A DNA stretch of 6,297 bases, taken from NCBI GenBank assembly GCA_041659585.1, contig JBAZXY010000081.1, forward strand, positions 1 to 6,297, given 5' to 3'. Below, piece by piece: positions 1 to 6,040 of the stretch. The notes beneath the pieces are model-generated. The model did no database searches. It saw only the letters and a program-made list of their open reading frames with translations, and was not told where the DNA came from. Position 1 is the first letter of the stretch; every line of letters begins with the position of its first letter. A program made the translations under genes and the position numbers. The DNA comes from UBA8518 sp041659585 (GTDB lineage Bacteria; Patescibacteriota; Minisyncoccia; Moranbacterales; UBA2206).

Positions 1-1
1 A

Positions 2-43
2 TTCAAAGTCAGCCTAAAAAATAAACTATCTAAAGCAGGCTAA
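2..43 (+). CDS. Possible C-terminal tail of an upstream gene (partial)
   Basis: The frame beginning at base 2 is open for 13 codons and ends in TAA at 41-43, five bases before the fmt start. The visible tail is FKVSLKNKLSKAG, lysine-rich like many protein C-termini. A second frame from base 1 stops at 22-24 and could equally be the real end of the neighbour. In many bacteria the gene before fmt is def or priA, but 13 residues are too few to identify either one here. The tight spacing suggests that fmt is an internal gene of an operon starting outside the window. Confidence 0.3.
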   Translation, partial: FKVSLKNKLSKAG

Positions 44-48
44 TTAAG

Positions 49-1008
49 ATGAATAACAATAAGGAAGAACTGCGCATTGCCTTTATGGGCACCCCGGCCT
101 TTTCGGTGACTATCTTGGAAGCATTGAAAAAAAATGGCTATAATATTGCTATGGCTTTTTCCCAGGACGACAAAGCCGTGGGCCGTAAAAAAGTCATCGA
201 AAAAACCCCGGTGAAAATTTTCTGCGAACAGCAGCATATTCCCGTTTTCACTCCCAAAAAAATCGATACGGAAGCGATTGCTCTATTGCACCAGTTTGAA
301 ATCGACTTGGTCATCCTGGTCGCCTACGGAAAAATTCTTCCCCCAGATTTTCTAACTGTACCACCCTTAGGAGCAATTAATATCCACCCATCCCTACTGC
401 CCAAGTTTCGTGGCCCTTCCCCCATTCAAAATGCTTTATTAGAGGGTGATGCAATTACTGGATCCACTATCATGCTAATGGATGCCGGGGTGGATACAGG
501 CGACATTTTGCGGCAAAAAGAAATTACCATCAGCGCACAAGAGACCTATCTTGAGCTTAGCGCTGAATTAGCTTCTTTTTCTGCTGCACTCCGCCTGGAA
601 ACACTGGATGATTTTTTGCAAAACAAAATCCTGCCCCAAAAACAGGACACCACACAGGCTTCCTATTGCAAAATGATCCGCCGGGAAGACGGTCAAATCA
701 GTTGGTTGGAAAATGGCCAAACTATTTTTAATAAATTTCGCGCCTTAGCCGGTTGGCCTGGAGTCCATACTCTCTGGGAAGATGGTGAACAAATAAAGCG
801 CATCAAGCTGCACCAAATAAGCTATCTAGAGGGAGACTTTTTGAACCGCTCAATCGGAGAGACTTTTTTACAAGATCAGAAGCTGTGTGTAAAAGCTGGC
901 ACTGGCGCCATTGCAATTCACCAGCTACAATTAGAGGGTAAGGCTAGCATAGCGACAAATGACTTTCTCAATGGTTACAAAAATTTTATTGGCATTATAT
1001 TAAAATAA
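49..1008 (+). CDS. fmt: Methionyl-tRNA formyltransferase
   Basis: This enzyme transfers the formyl group of 10-formyltetrahydrofolate to the amino group of methionine on initiator tRNA, so that translation starts with formyl-methionine; it acts in the cytoplasm. At 319 residues it is close to the usual length of about 315. The N-terminal catalytic domain begins with FMGTPAF (residues 12-18). The family signature HPSLLPKFRGPSPIQ follows Asn111, and the catalytic triad expected from E. coli Fmt is in place as Asn111, His113 and Asp149 (in GVDTGD). The basic loop GRKK at 45-48 matches the segment that contacts the tRNA. The C-terminal tRNA-binding domain is recognisable from about residue 205, with FNKFRALAGWPG at 228-239. 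The ATG at 49 is the first in frame and sits five bases after an upstream stop; AGCAGG lies 9-14 bases before it as a weak ribosome binding site. It is probably cotranscribed with the rhodanese-like gene downstream. Confidence 0.97.
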   Translation: MNNNKEELRIAFMGTPAFSVTILEALKKNGYNIAMAFSQDDKAVGRKKVIEKTPVKIFCEQQHIPVFTPKKIDTEAIALLHQFEIDLVILVAYGKILPPDFLTVPPLGAINIHPSLLPKFRGPSPIQNALLEGDAITGSTIMLMDAGVDTGDILRQKEITISAQETYLELSAELASFSAALRLETLDDFLQNKILPQKQDTTQASYCKMIRREDGQISWLENGQTIFNKFRALAGWPGVHTLWEDGEQIKRIKLHQISYLEGDFLNRSIGETFLQDQKLCVKAGTGAIAIHQLQLEGKASIATNDFLNGYKNFIGIILK

Positions 1009-1014
1009 AAAAAT

Positions 1015-1839
1015 ATGGAAAATATTTTTCACAAAAACACTCGCCCCTTGGTTATTGGAACGATACTTATTCTGGTTATTTTTTTCATTACCTTCTTGCG
1101 CTTTTCTTTTTCCCATAACCAGCCAGACACAGCTAGCCAACTGCAAGCAGAAATTGACAGCACTCTAAAAAAAGCCACTAAAATTTCTACCAGCCAACTA
1201 GCACAAAAAATAAACACTAAGGAATCTCTTAATATCATTGATATCCGGGAGGCCGGTGATTATGCCCAAGAGCATCTTCCTAATTCCAGCAATATCCCCC
1301 TTTCGAATTTAAAAAATTCCATTAGTATTTTAGAGAAAAATAAAACCTATACTTTGATTGACACCAGTGCCCTGCTAACAACCACCGCCTATGGCGTAAA
1401 GACTTTTTTAGAGGAAGGCTTTAATAATGTTACCTATTTGGATGGTGGGTTCGCAGCCTGGAAAAACACCTACAATCAAACCATTTCTGCAGGCAACCCC
1501 AATAGCCTTAGCGACCAATCCAAGGTGAGCTATGTCGATTCAGAAAAACTCAAGGAAATGCTAGAAAAAGAAAAAAATATAGCATTAATTGATGTAAGAA
1601 AAAAAACCGACTATGCCGGAGGTCACCTCAAGGGCGCTCTTAATATATTTTTAGCAGATCTTGAAAGCAAAAAACAGGAAATTCCTACTAGCGGGAAAAT
1701 CATTCTCTATGATGCGGATGGATCCGGCGCTGCATTTCAAGCCGCAGTCAGACTTTTTGACATGGGAATTTTCAATGCCTATACCCTATCTGACGGTCTC
1801 AATACCTGGCAAAGCAAAAAATTTGAAGTAGTTAAATAA
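1015..1839 (+). CDS. Membrane-anchored tandem rhodanese-like protein, probably catalytically inactive
   Basis: The protein starts with a short basic stretch and one hydrophobic helix (about residues 12-30), so by the positive-inside rule it is probably anchored with its C-terminal bulk outside the cytoplasm. Two rhodanese-like domains follow. The first (about 57-152) has the IDIREAGDYAQEHLPNSSNIP segment typical of the fold and YLDGGFAAWK near its end. The second (about 171-268) has LIDVRKKTDYAGGHLKGALN and LSDGLNTWQ. In active rhodaneses a cysteine opens the loop after the central strand (YCxxGxRS). Here the corresponding positions read LIDTSALL (114-121) and LYDADGSG (231-238), and the whole protein contains no cysteine. 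Sulfur transfer by the usual persulfide route is therefore unlikely; a binding or scaffold role is an inference. The gene begins 6 bp after fmt with no visible Shine-Dalgarno site and is probably translated from the fmt transcript. Confidence 0.85.
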   Translation: MENIFHKNTRPLVIGTILILVIFFITFLRFSFSHNQPDTASQLQAEIDSTLKKATKISTSQLAQKINTKESLNIIDIREAGDYAQEHLPNSSNIPLSNLKNSISILEKNKTYTLIDTSALLTTTAYGVKTFLEEGFNNVTYLDGGFAAWKNTYNQTISAGNPNSLSDQSKVSYVDSEKLKEMLEKEKNIALIDVRKKTDYAGGHLKGALNIFLADLESKKQEIPTSGKIILYDADGSGAAFQAAVRLFDMGIFNAYTLSDGLNTWQSKKFEVVK

Positions 1840-1857
1840 TGTTGCCTATTGAATCAT

Positions 1858-2553
1858 CTATTTCTTGATAGTCGTCATTAGATTAAAATAGACAAAAAGA
1901 GCTTGCATAACAAGATATTTAATGATATCTTGATTGTTATTATCTTGGCTTTGGAACTCATCAAATCCCCTTACTACCAAATAACTACGCACATCTTGCG
2001 TACTCCGATTAGAAGAAAAAATAATATAATCTTCAATCACTTTAATATAGATATCTTTTTCTAAAGTAAAAAAATCTTTATTCTTTTTGATTAACTGACA
2101 TTTTTTATCTGAACAAATCTCCTTAATAATTCTTTTAGTTTTTACATTATAAAAAACGAGTGACGCACTCTGACCCTTTAAAAGAAAGATAGTCGTATCC
2201 AAGATATTATCAAAAACTTTACATTCTTTCTTCTTATTAAGGCTCACACTTTCTGATAAATTAGCACCGATCTTCATCAGCATATCCATTTTTCTATTCA
2301 CCTCGCCAATATAACTATAGGAATCCACTAAATCTTTGGCGGTTTGCTGCAGCCTGCGCTGCTCTTTTAACTTCTCCTTACTTTGCGCCTCTAACTGATG
2401 CTCCTTGAGAATAAAAAATAAAAAACTGGTTATACCCATAACAAAAATAAGAAATTCCTCAATTCTTTCCTCAGGCATGCCTAATATTCCATTACGAACA
2501 ATGTCTGGAATTAAGATAGTTACAATAAATATTATTAGGAAAAGCCAGTACAT
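1858..2553 (-). CDS. Two-helix membrane protein with coiled coil and possible GAF-like domain
   Basis: Residues 2-16 and 33-49 are hydrophobic helices joined by a short charged loop. A charged, glutamine- and lysine-rich stretch (about 50-78) looks like a coiled coil. It leads into the segment SYSYIGEVNRKMDML (78-92) and then an alpha/beta region (about 113-226) with strands such as ASLVFYNVKT and VIEDYIIFSS and a final helix. The order membrane helices, coiled coil, soluble domain is what sensor proteins show, and the soluble part could be a divergent GAF-like domain; this rests on general layout, not on a confirmed motif. No kinase, HAMP, cyclase or other output domain is visible. It is last in the unit that starts with the pseudouridine synthase, 17 bp after the DUF5652-like gene. 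The start ATG at 2553 has no clear ribosome binding site. The function is unknown. Confidence 0.75.
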   Translation of the reverse strand: MYWLFLIIFIVTILIPDIVRNGILGMPEERIEEFLIFVMGITSFLFFILKEHQLEAQSKEKLKEQRRLQQTAKDLVDSYSYIGEVNRKMDMLMKIGANLSESVSLNKKKECKVFDNILDTTIFLLKGQSASLVFYNVKTKRIIKEICSDKKCQLIKKNKDFFTLEKDIYIKVIEDYIIFSSNRSTQDVRSYLVVRGFDEFQSQDNNNQDIIKYLVMQALFVYFNLMTTIKK

Positions 2554-2570
2554 AATAGGATACTATTAAT

Positions 2571-2798
2571 TTAATAAGCCTTATTGTCAAATGCTTGTTC
2601 TTTTTTAGGTGATACTCTCTTGCTGTTAGAAAAGAAAAATAGATAAATTATCTCCATAATTCCTGCAGTGTTGATGAGTAGCAGTGCAATAAACCAACCA
2701 CTCTCTCCGCGACGGGCCGATTTCCAAAGTGCAAAACCTTTCCAAGGCAATGACCAGACAACTAAAGAGATAATTAAATAATAGATATTGATTTTCAT
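2571..2798 (-). CDS. Small two-helix membrane protein, DUF5652-like
   Basis: This 75-residue protein has a first hydrophobic helix (about 5-18), a tryptophan-rich turn with LPWKGFALWKSARRGE (17-32), a second helix (about 35-56, WFIALLLINTAGIMEIIYLF) and a short polar, lysine-rich tail. The pattern PWKG-ALW-AAR followed by WFIALL-NT-GI-EI-Y resembles, from memory, the DUF5652 family of small proteins common in Patescibacteria; a profile search was not possible. It contains no cysteine and no recognisable catalytic residue. It lies 18 bp after obg and 17 bp before the sensor-like membrane gene, so it is probably cotranscribed with both. No Shine-Dalgarno site precedes its ATG; the sequence before it is only A/T-rich. 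Confidence 0.8.
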   Translation of the reverse strand: MKINIYYLIISLVVWSLPWKGFALWKSARRGESGWFIALLLINTAGIMEIIYLFFFSNSKRVSPKKEQAFDNKAY

Positions 2799-2816
2799 TT
2801 ACTAAAATATTACTTT

Positions 2817-3776
2817 TTATTTTCCAGCCAGTGATAGAAACTTGGCCTTGATATTCTGCAAGCTATCCCAATCATGAATGGAAATCACTTCAATATCTCC
2901 ATTGATTTTGGAAAATTCTGCCACTTTTTTTGCCACTTCTTCCGGAGTGAATAGATCAGATTTAGTAAAAACAATGATTTCCTTTTTCTCCAACATTTCC
3001 GGATCATAATCACCTAATTCCTTGCGAATAATATCATAATCCCTCTTAGGGTTCTCTGATTCCAGGGAGATGAAATGCGCCAGGGCTTTTGTCCGACGGA
3101 TATGTTTCAAAAATTTTATACCCAACCCCCTACCAGTAGCTGCCCCCTCAATTAATCCAGGAATATCCGCTATAATAATGCTGTCCATCGCTCCCAAATT
3201 TGGCTCTAAGGTAGTAAATTCATAATTAGCCACTTTTACATCAGCCTTAGTGAGCTCATTCAAGAGACTGGATTTGCCAATATTTGGTAATCCAATGAGG
3301 CCAATATCTGCAATCAAGCGCAACTCAATCAGAAAATCAAATTTCTCTCCGGAATTCCCCTCTTCACATTCTTGCGGTGAAGTGTTTGATGGAGAACGAA
3401 AGCAAAAATTTCCCCGACCACCAAAACCACCCTCAGCCGCCAAAACGGTTTGATCCACTTCTAACATATCAATATCTTCTCCGGTATTGAGATTATGTAA
3501 TACAGAACCAATTGGCACTGTCAGAATGATATCCTCTCCGGAATGGCCATCAGAGTTATCAGACTTTCCATTTTTACCATTACCTGCACGATGATCAGGC
3601 TTGTTTTTATACTTATTCAACGCTGACATATTGGAAACCGTCTTGAAATAGACATTCCCCCCACGTCCGCCTGTGCCACCAGTGGGCCCGAGACTCATCA
3701 TGGCTTTATTAAAAGCGACAACTCCGTCCCCTCCACGTCCGGCATGAATGGTGATTTTTACTTCATCAGTTAACAT
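2817..3776 (-). CDS. obg: Obg-family GTPase (ribosome assembly)
   Basis: Obg binds GTP and assists late assembly of the large ribosomal subunit; it has also been linked to stress signalling. The glycine-rich Obg fold covers about residues 1-157, with AGRGGDGVVAF, GGTGGRGGNV and AAEGGFGGRGNFCFRSPSN. The G domain follows: G1 GLPNIGKSS (162-170), G2 in EFTTLEPNLG (Thr189), G3 DIPG (204-207) followed by LIEGAATGRGLG. The G4 position reads TKSD (271-274) instead of NKxD, and the G5 position reads SIH (299-301) instead of SAx, so guanine recognition may be slightly altered. With 319 residues it ends with the G domain and lacks the C-terminal OCT domain of the Bacillus protein or the acidic tail of E. 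coli ObgE. The usual arginine-rich REK motif near residue 23 is replaced by NKAMMSLG. The start ATG overlaps the end of the preceding pseudouridine synthase gene by 7 nt, suggesting translational coupling. Confidence 0.96.
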   Translation of the reverse strand: MLTDEVKITIHAGRGGDGVVAFNKAMMSLGPTGGTGGRGGNVYFKTVSNMSALNKYKNKPDHRAGNGKNGKSDNSDGHSGEDIILTVPIGSVLHNLNTGEDIDMLEVDQTVLAAEGGFGGRGNFCFRSPSNTSPQECEEGNSGEKFDFLIELRLIADIGLIGLPNIGKSSLLNELTKADVKVANYEFTTLEPNLGAMDSIIIADIPGLIEGAATGRGLGIKFLKHIRRTKALAHFISLESENPKRDYDIIRKELGDYDPEMLEKKEIIVFTKSDLFTPEEVAKKVAEFSKINGDIEVISIHDWDSLQNIKAKFLSLAGK

Positions 3777-4489
3777 AGGTTTAATTTCTTTAAAAAACTA
3801 TTTAATTCTTCCCCGGCAATTTTTCTTTTTTGCCCCTCTCTCATTTTTTTCATTACAATATTCATGATGCGCACTCGCTTGAGGTCCAACACTTCATAAC
3901 CCAAGGCGGTGCACATTCTCCTAATCTGATGCTTCTTTCCCTCTGTCAGCACAATGCGGAACATATAGTCATTATCCATTTTTTCCACCTCGCACTCTTT
4001 AGTCAAAAAATCTTCCAGCTGGATGCCGCGGCGCATGTGTTTTAAAAACTGATTATTGACTGTTTTATTCACGGTGACATAATACTCCTTTTGGTGATCA
4101 TATTCCGGATGGAGCAACTTTTCAGTGATGCGACCGTCATTAGTTAGGATAATCAACCCATGCGAGGCTATATCCAACCGACCAACCGGAAAAACATCTG
4201 TGGCTATATCCGTTAGTTGCTGGATGCTTTTTTGCCCTTCTGCCGGACTGTGAGTAATCACGCCCATGGGCTTATAGTAGGCAAAGTATTCATATTTCTT
4301 AATTTTTTCCTTCACAACAGTGTCCACCTCCACCACATCTGTTTCATCTACCTTGCTGCCCAAAACGGCTTTTTTCCCATTAATAGTCACGATACCCTCT
4401 TCAATTAACGTATCTGCCTCGCGACGACTACAAAAATTCCGTTTCGCTAGATAACGGTTAATTCTCATTGGGTATACTAGATTTTCCAT
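3770..4489 (-). CDS. RsuA/RluF-type pseudouridine synthase
   Basis: The enzyme isomerises a uridine of ribosomal RNA to pseudouridine. An N-terminal S4 RNA-binding domain (about 8-55, MRINRYLAKRNFCSRREADTL region) is followed by the catalytic domain. The catalytic aspartate is Asp106 in FPVGRLDIASHGLIILTNDG. Further family marks are YYKPMGVITH (71-80), DHQKEYYVTV (131-140) and KKHQIRRMCTALGYEV (185-200). The segments DH-KEY-VTV, TK-C-V, RRMC-LGYEV and RIMN fit E. coli RluF, which acts on U2604 of 23S rRNA, better than RsuA, as far as I can judge from memory; the exact target is not settled by sequence alone. The protein lacks the long basic C-terminal tail of E. coli RluF. The ATG at 4489 is taken because it sits about 22 bp after the predicted transcription start; Met8 (4468), directly before the S4 domain, is the alternative. 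It is the first gene of a four-gene unit with obg. Confidence 0.93.
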   Translation of the reverse strand: MENLVYPMRINRYLAKRNFCSRREADTLIEEGIVTINGKKAVLGSKVDETDVVEVDTVVKEKIKKYEYFAYYKPMGVITHSPAEGQKSIQQLTDIATDVFPVGRLDIASHGLIILTNDGRITEKLLHPEYDHQKEYYVTVNKTVNNQFLKHMRRGIQLEDFLTKECEVEKMDNDYMFRIVLTEGKKHQIRRMCTALGYEVLDLKRVRIMNIVMKKMREGQKRKIAGEELNSFLKKLNLC

Positions 4490-4519
4490 ACAATATTTCT
4501 CTTTAACTTTTGGTCTATA

Positions 4520-4548
4520 ATCATACCATACAATTTTTATTTTAGCAA
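4520..4548 (-). promoter_or_regulatory. Predicted promoter of the pseudouridine synthase-obg unit
   Basis: On the minus strand, TTGCTA (4543-4548) and TATGAT (4520-4525) are separated by 17 bp. They match the sigma-70 type consensus at four and five of six positions. Transcription would start near 4512, leaving a leader of about 22 bases before the ATG at 4489. The element sits in the 150-bp gap after the 244-residue gene on the same strand, where no terminator hairpin is obvious, so read-through from upstream is also possible. Confidence 0.5.
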
Positions 4549-4639
4549 GCGTTTACAAAAAATCTATTTAGTTATTCAATAATATTACCTTTTACTACAT
4601 ATTCTACCTTTTTTCTATTTTACATAGCAATATATCCAT

Positions 4640-5374
4640 CTAGAAGTGTGTCTTTCCAAAATTTTCAAAATCATCCTGACCCGCTGTCTCAATATCAACC
4701 TGCCTTTCAACCGACCCACCTGCCGCCATATTTAATAATTGCAAATAAATGAACTGCACCGGATGCTCCTTTATTTCACTCAATTTATCCATAAAAGCCG
4801 ATGGAATTTCGGTCACATCATTAATATCACCACTGAAACCAATACTGAGTCCCCCCTCTGGCAATACATCGATAGAGCACGCCACATCAATTTCATTAGC
4901 TATGTCATAATAATTATATTCATAATTATTCATGTCCTTTCTATGCGCCAGACTTTCTTGACTCAATTGGTTATCCTCCTTATTCCACTGACTAATTATC
5001 TCATCCGCTTTATTTGGCAGAGATTGATTACTTTGCATGCTCTCTGTTGCGTTTGTCGCCATAGCAGCTTCAGTAAATTGCGGTGAAGACATTAACATCG
5101 ATGCCACGGCAAAACCCAGAACACCCTTCCCTACAATTTTTTCAAAACTAAATCCTTTTTCCTTAAACCCTTTTTCCGTTGCTGTCCGCATGGTGATAAT
5201 AGCCTCATTCGCTTTTTCCACCATATCTGGCTTTTCAACTTTGGTTTCCGCTATTTGCTCGCTGCCTTGATCCTGTTTTTCCCATGCAGTTGTATATGCT
5301 TCCGCCTTCTGTAGCTTAATTTCCTCAGGCAACTGACTAGCTGGCGTGAGCCCGAAATTCTCTAATGAGTTCAT
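4640..5374 (-). CDS. Unrecognised protein with one internal hydrophobic segment
   Basis: I do not recognise this 244-residue protein. Residues 1-80 are charged and probably helical, opening with LENFGLTPASQLPEE. A single hydrophobic stretch follows lysines (about 84-96, VLGFAVASMLMSS) and leads into alanine- and threonine-rich sequence with AAMA at 103-106. That could be a short membrane anchor or a late signal-like segment, but it is short for a membrane helix. Residues 107-160 are polar and Asn/Gln/Ser-rich, and 160-185 look like beta strands (IDVACSIDVLPEGGLSIGFSGD). The rest is acidic and mostly helical. The only cysteine is Cys166. The start at 5374 overlaps the end of the upstream 100-residue gene by 38 nt; the next in-frame ATG is Met51, which would drop the N-terminal helical part. 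There is no Shine-Dalgarno site. Cotranscription with the upstream gene is likely. No function can be assigned. Confidence 0.7.
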   Translation of the reverse strand: MNSLENFGLTPASQLPEEIKLQKAEAYTTAWEKQDQGSEQIAETKVEKPDMVEKANEAIITMRTATEKGFKEKGFSFEKIVGKGVLGFAVASMLMSSPQFTEAAMATNATESMQSNQSLPNKADEIISQWNKEDNQLSQESLAHRKDMNNYEYNYYDIANEIDVACSIDVLPEGGLSIGFSGDINDVTEIPSAFMDKLSEIKEHPVQFIYLQLLNMAAGGSVERQVDIETAGQDDFENFGKTHF

Positions 5375-5639
5375 TCAGATTTTTGTTAAAAATTATGAGA
5401 AAATTTTCCAAACTTTTTTGGTGTTTTTGATAAATATCCGGTAAATCATTCGGATCTTTGGTGATATATTGCTGCAAATCCTGTATCTCCTCCGGCGCCA
5501 TGCTTTCCAGCAGCTCCTCCAGGGTTTTTTCCACCGCCATCTGTGTCAATTCAGCGATAATCCGCTGTCTTTCCGCCTGCTCGCAATCGACCAAGCCCAG
5601 CGCTAACACTAACTTCTCCTTAAGTAATAGTTTTTTCAT
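5337..5639 (-). CDS. Small acidic helical protein, possibly DUF5663-like
   Basis: This 100-residue protein is predicted to be all-helical. After a basic N-terminus (MKKLLLKEK) come a helix with ALGLVDCEQAERQRIIAEL, a second with EKTLEELLESM, and a MAPEEIQDLQQYI turn-helix (47-59). A C-terminal helical region (about 66-96) is rich in Asn, Gln and Lys. The central pattern of an L-rich helix followed by EELLESM-PEEI resembles small Patescibacteria proteins grouped under DUF5663, but this comes from memory and is uncertain. There is no signal peptide or membrane helix. It is probably cytosolic and may bind a partner, possibly the product of the downstream gene that overlaps its last 38 bases. AGCAGG lies close before the ATG at 5639 as a weak ribosome binding site. 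Confidence 0.7.
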   Translation of the reverse strand: MKKLLLKEKLVLALGLVDCEQAERQRIIAELTQMAVEKTLEELLESMAPEEIQDLQQYITKDPNDLPDIYQKHQKSLENFLIIFNKNLNELIREFRAHAS

Positions 5640-5680
5640 ATGCCTGCTTGCTATTATTTCTCTTTCTATTTATTCCCTTT

Positions 5681-5710
5681 ATTTTACCATTTTTTAGCCC
5701 ATCCATCCAA
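5681..5710 (-). promoter_or_regulatory. Weak candidate promoter for the 100- and 244-residue gene pair
   Basis: On the minus strand TTGGAT (5705-5710) and TAAAAT (5681-5686) are 18 bp apart, about 40 bp before the ATG at 5639. The -35 box is poor, so this is only the best candidate in AT-rich sequence. It lies back to back with the likely tRNA promoter. Confidence 0.25.
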
Positions 5711-5725
5711 TATCATCCTGGGATA

Positions 5726-5754
5726 TTGATTTTTCCAGTAATTTACTATAATAT
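5726..5754 (+). promoter_or_regulatory. Candidate promoter for tRNA-Gln
   Basis: A perfect TATAAT box lies at 5747-5752, with TTGATT at 5726-5731 upstream. The spacing is 15 bp to that box, or 17 bp if the overlapping TAATAT (5749-5754) serves as -10. Transcription from here would give a leader of roughly 80 bases before the tRNA. Bases 5760-5840 otherwise show only AT-rich sequence with no gene. Confidence 0.4.
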
Positions 5755-5841
5755 AAATATAAGCCTCGTAGAAGGAATTTTGTAGTTTCAAATTTTTTAA
5801 CATCCAAACCTAGATTTAAAAATTAAAAATTGCATCCATAC

Positions 5842-5912
5842 TGGAGAGTCGCCAAGTGGTAAGGCACAAGGTTCTGGTCCTTGCACCGGGGGTTCGAATC
5901 CCTCCCCTCCAA
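5842..5912 (+). tRNA. tRNA-Gln, anticodon CUG
   Basis: The sequence folds as a complete cloverleaf. The D stem is GCC/GGC (5851-5853 with 5863-5865). The anticodon stem is CAAGG/CCTTG (5867-5871 with 5879-5883), with loop TTCTGGT giving anticodon CTG at 5874-5876, which reads CAG glutamine codons. The variable loop has four bases. The T stem is GGGGG/CCCTC around TTCGAAT (5893-5899). The acceptor stem pairs 5842-5848 with 5905-5911 and begins with the U1-A72 pair that is characteristic of bacterial tRNA-Gln. One acceptor pair, A5847 with C5906 (position 6:67), is a mismatch. The discriminator base is A5912. The CCA end is not encoded, so it must be added after transcription. A strong terminator follows directly. 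Confidence 0.95.
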
Positions 5913-5919
5913 CAAAGTG

Positions 5920-5947
5920 AAAAGCCATCCCCAGGGGATGGCTTTTT
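5920..5947 (+). terminator. Intrinsic terminator after tRNA-Gln
   Basis: AAAAGCCATCCCC (5920-5932) is followed after one base by its reverse complement ending in a T run (5934-5947). This gives a stem of about 12 bp with a minimal loop and a U tract. Because A residues precede the stem as well, it could also act on the opposite strand. Confidence 0.9.
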
Positions 5948-5974
5948 GATTGGCTAAACACCGCGTTTTTTCCG

Positions 5975-6018
5975 TAAATAAAAAAATGCCACTGCTGTCA
6001 TAATGACCAGCAATGGCA
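5975..6018 (-). terminator. Intrinsic terminator of the minus-strand gene at the right edge
   Basis: Read on the minus strand, TGCCATTGCTGGTCAT and its imperfect complement (6018 down to 5987) form a stem with one mismatch and one bulged base. The stem is followed by seven T residues and ATTTA (5986-5975). It lies 23 bp after the stop codon at 6041 and faces the tRNA terminator. Confidence 0.8.
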
Positions 6019-6040
6019 ATTGGTTGTATAAAACGTGATG

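Noticed and set aside
3250..3453. Plus-strand open frame of 67 codons inside obg
   Set aside because: It is the complement of the strongly conserved GTPase region and has no independent support.
4549..4639. Possible terminator or small RNA after the 244-residue gene
   Set aside because: The stretch is AT-rich with no stable stem followed by a T run on either strand; I see no gene or structure in it.
4739..5086. Plus-strand open frame of 115 codons, histidine- and isoleucine-rich
   Set aside because: It lies antisense within the 244-residue gene, has no ribosome binding site, and its composition is that of a reverse-strand shadow.
5709..5727. Short inverted repeat AATATC/GATATT between the two divergent promoters, as an operator
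   Set aside because: Six-base arms in AT-rich DNA occur by chance and nothing nearby encodes a DNA-binding regulator.
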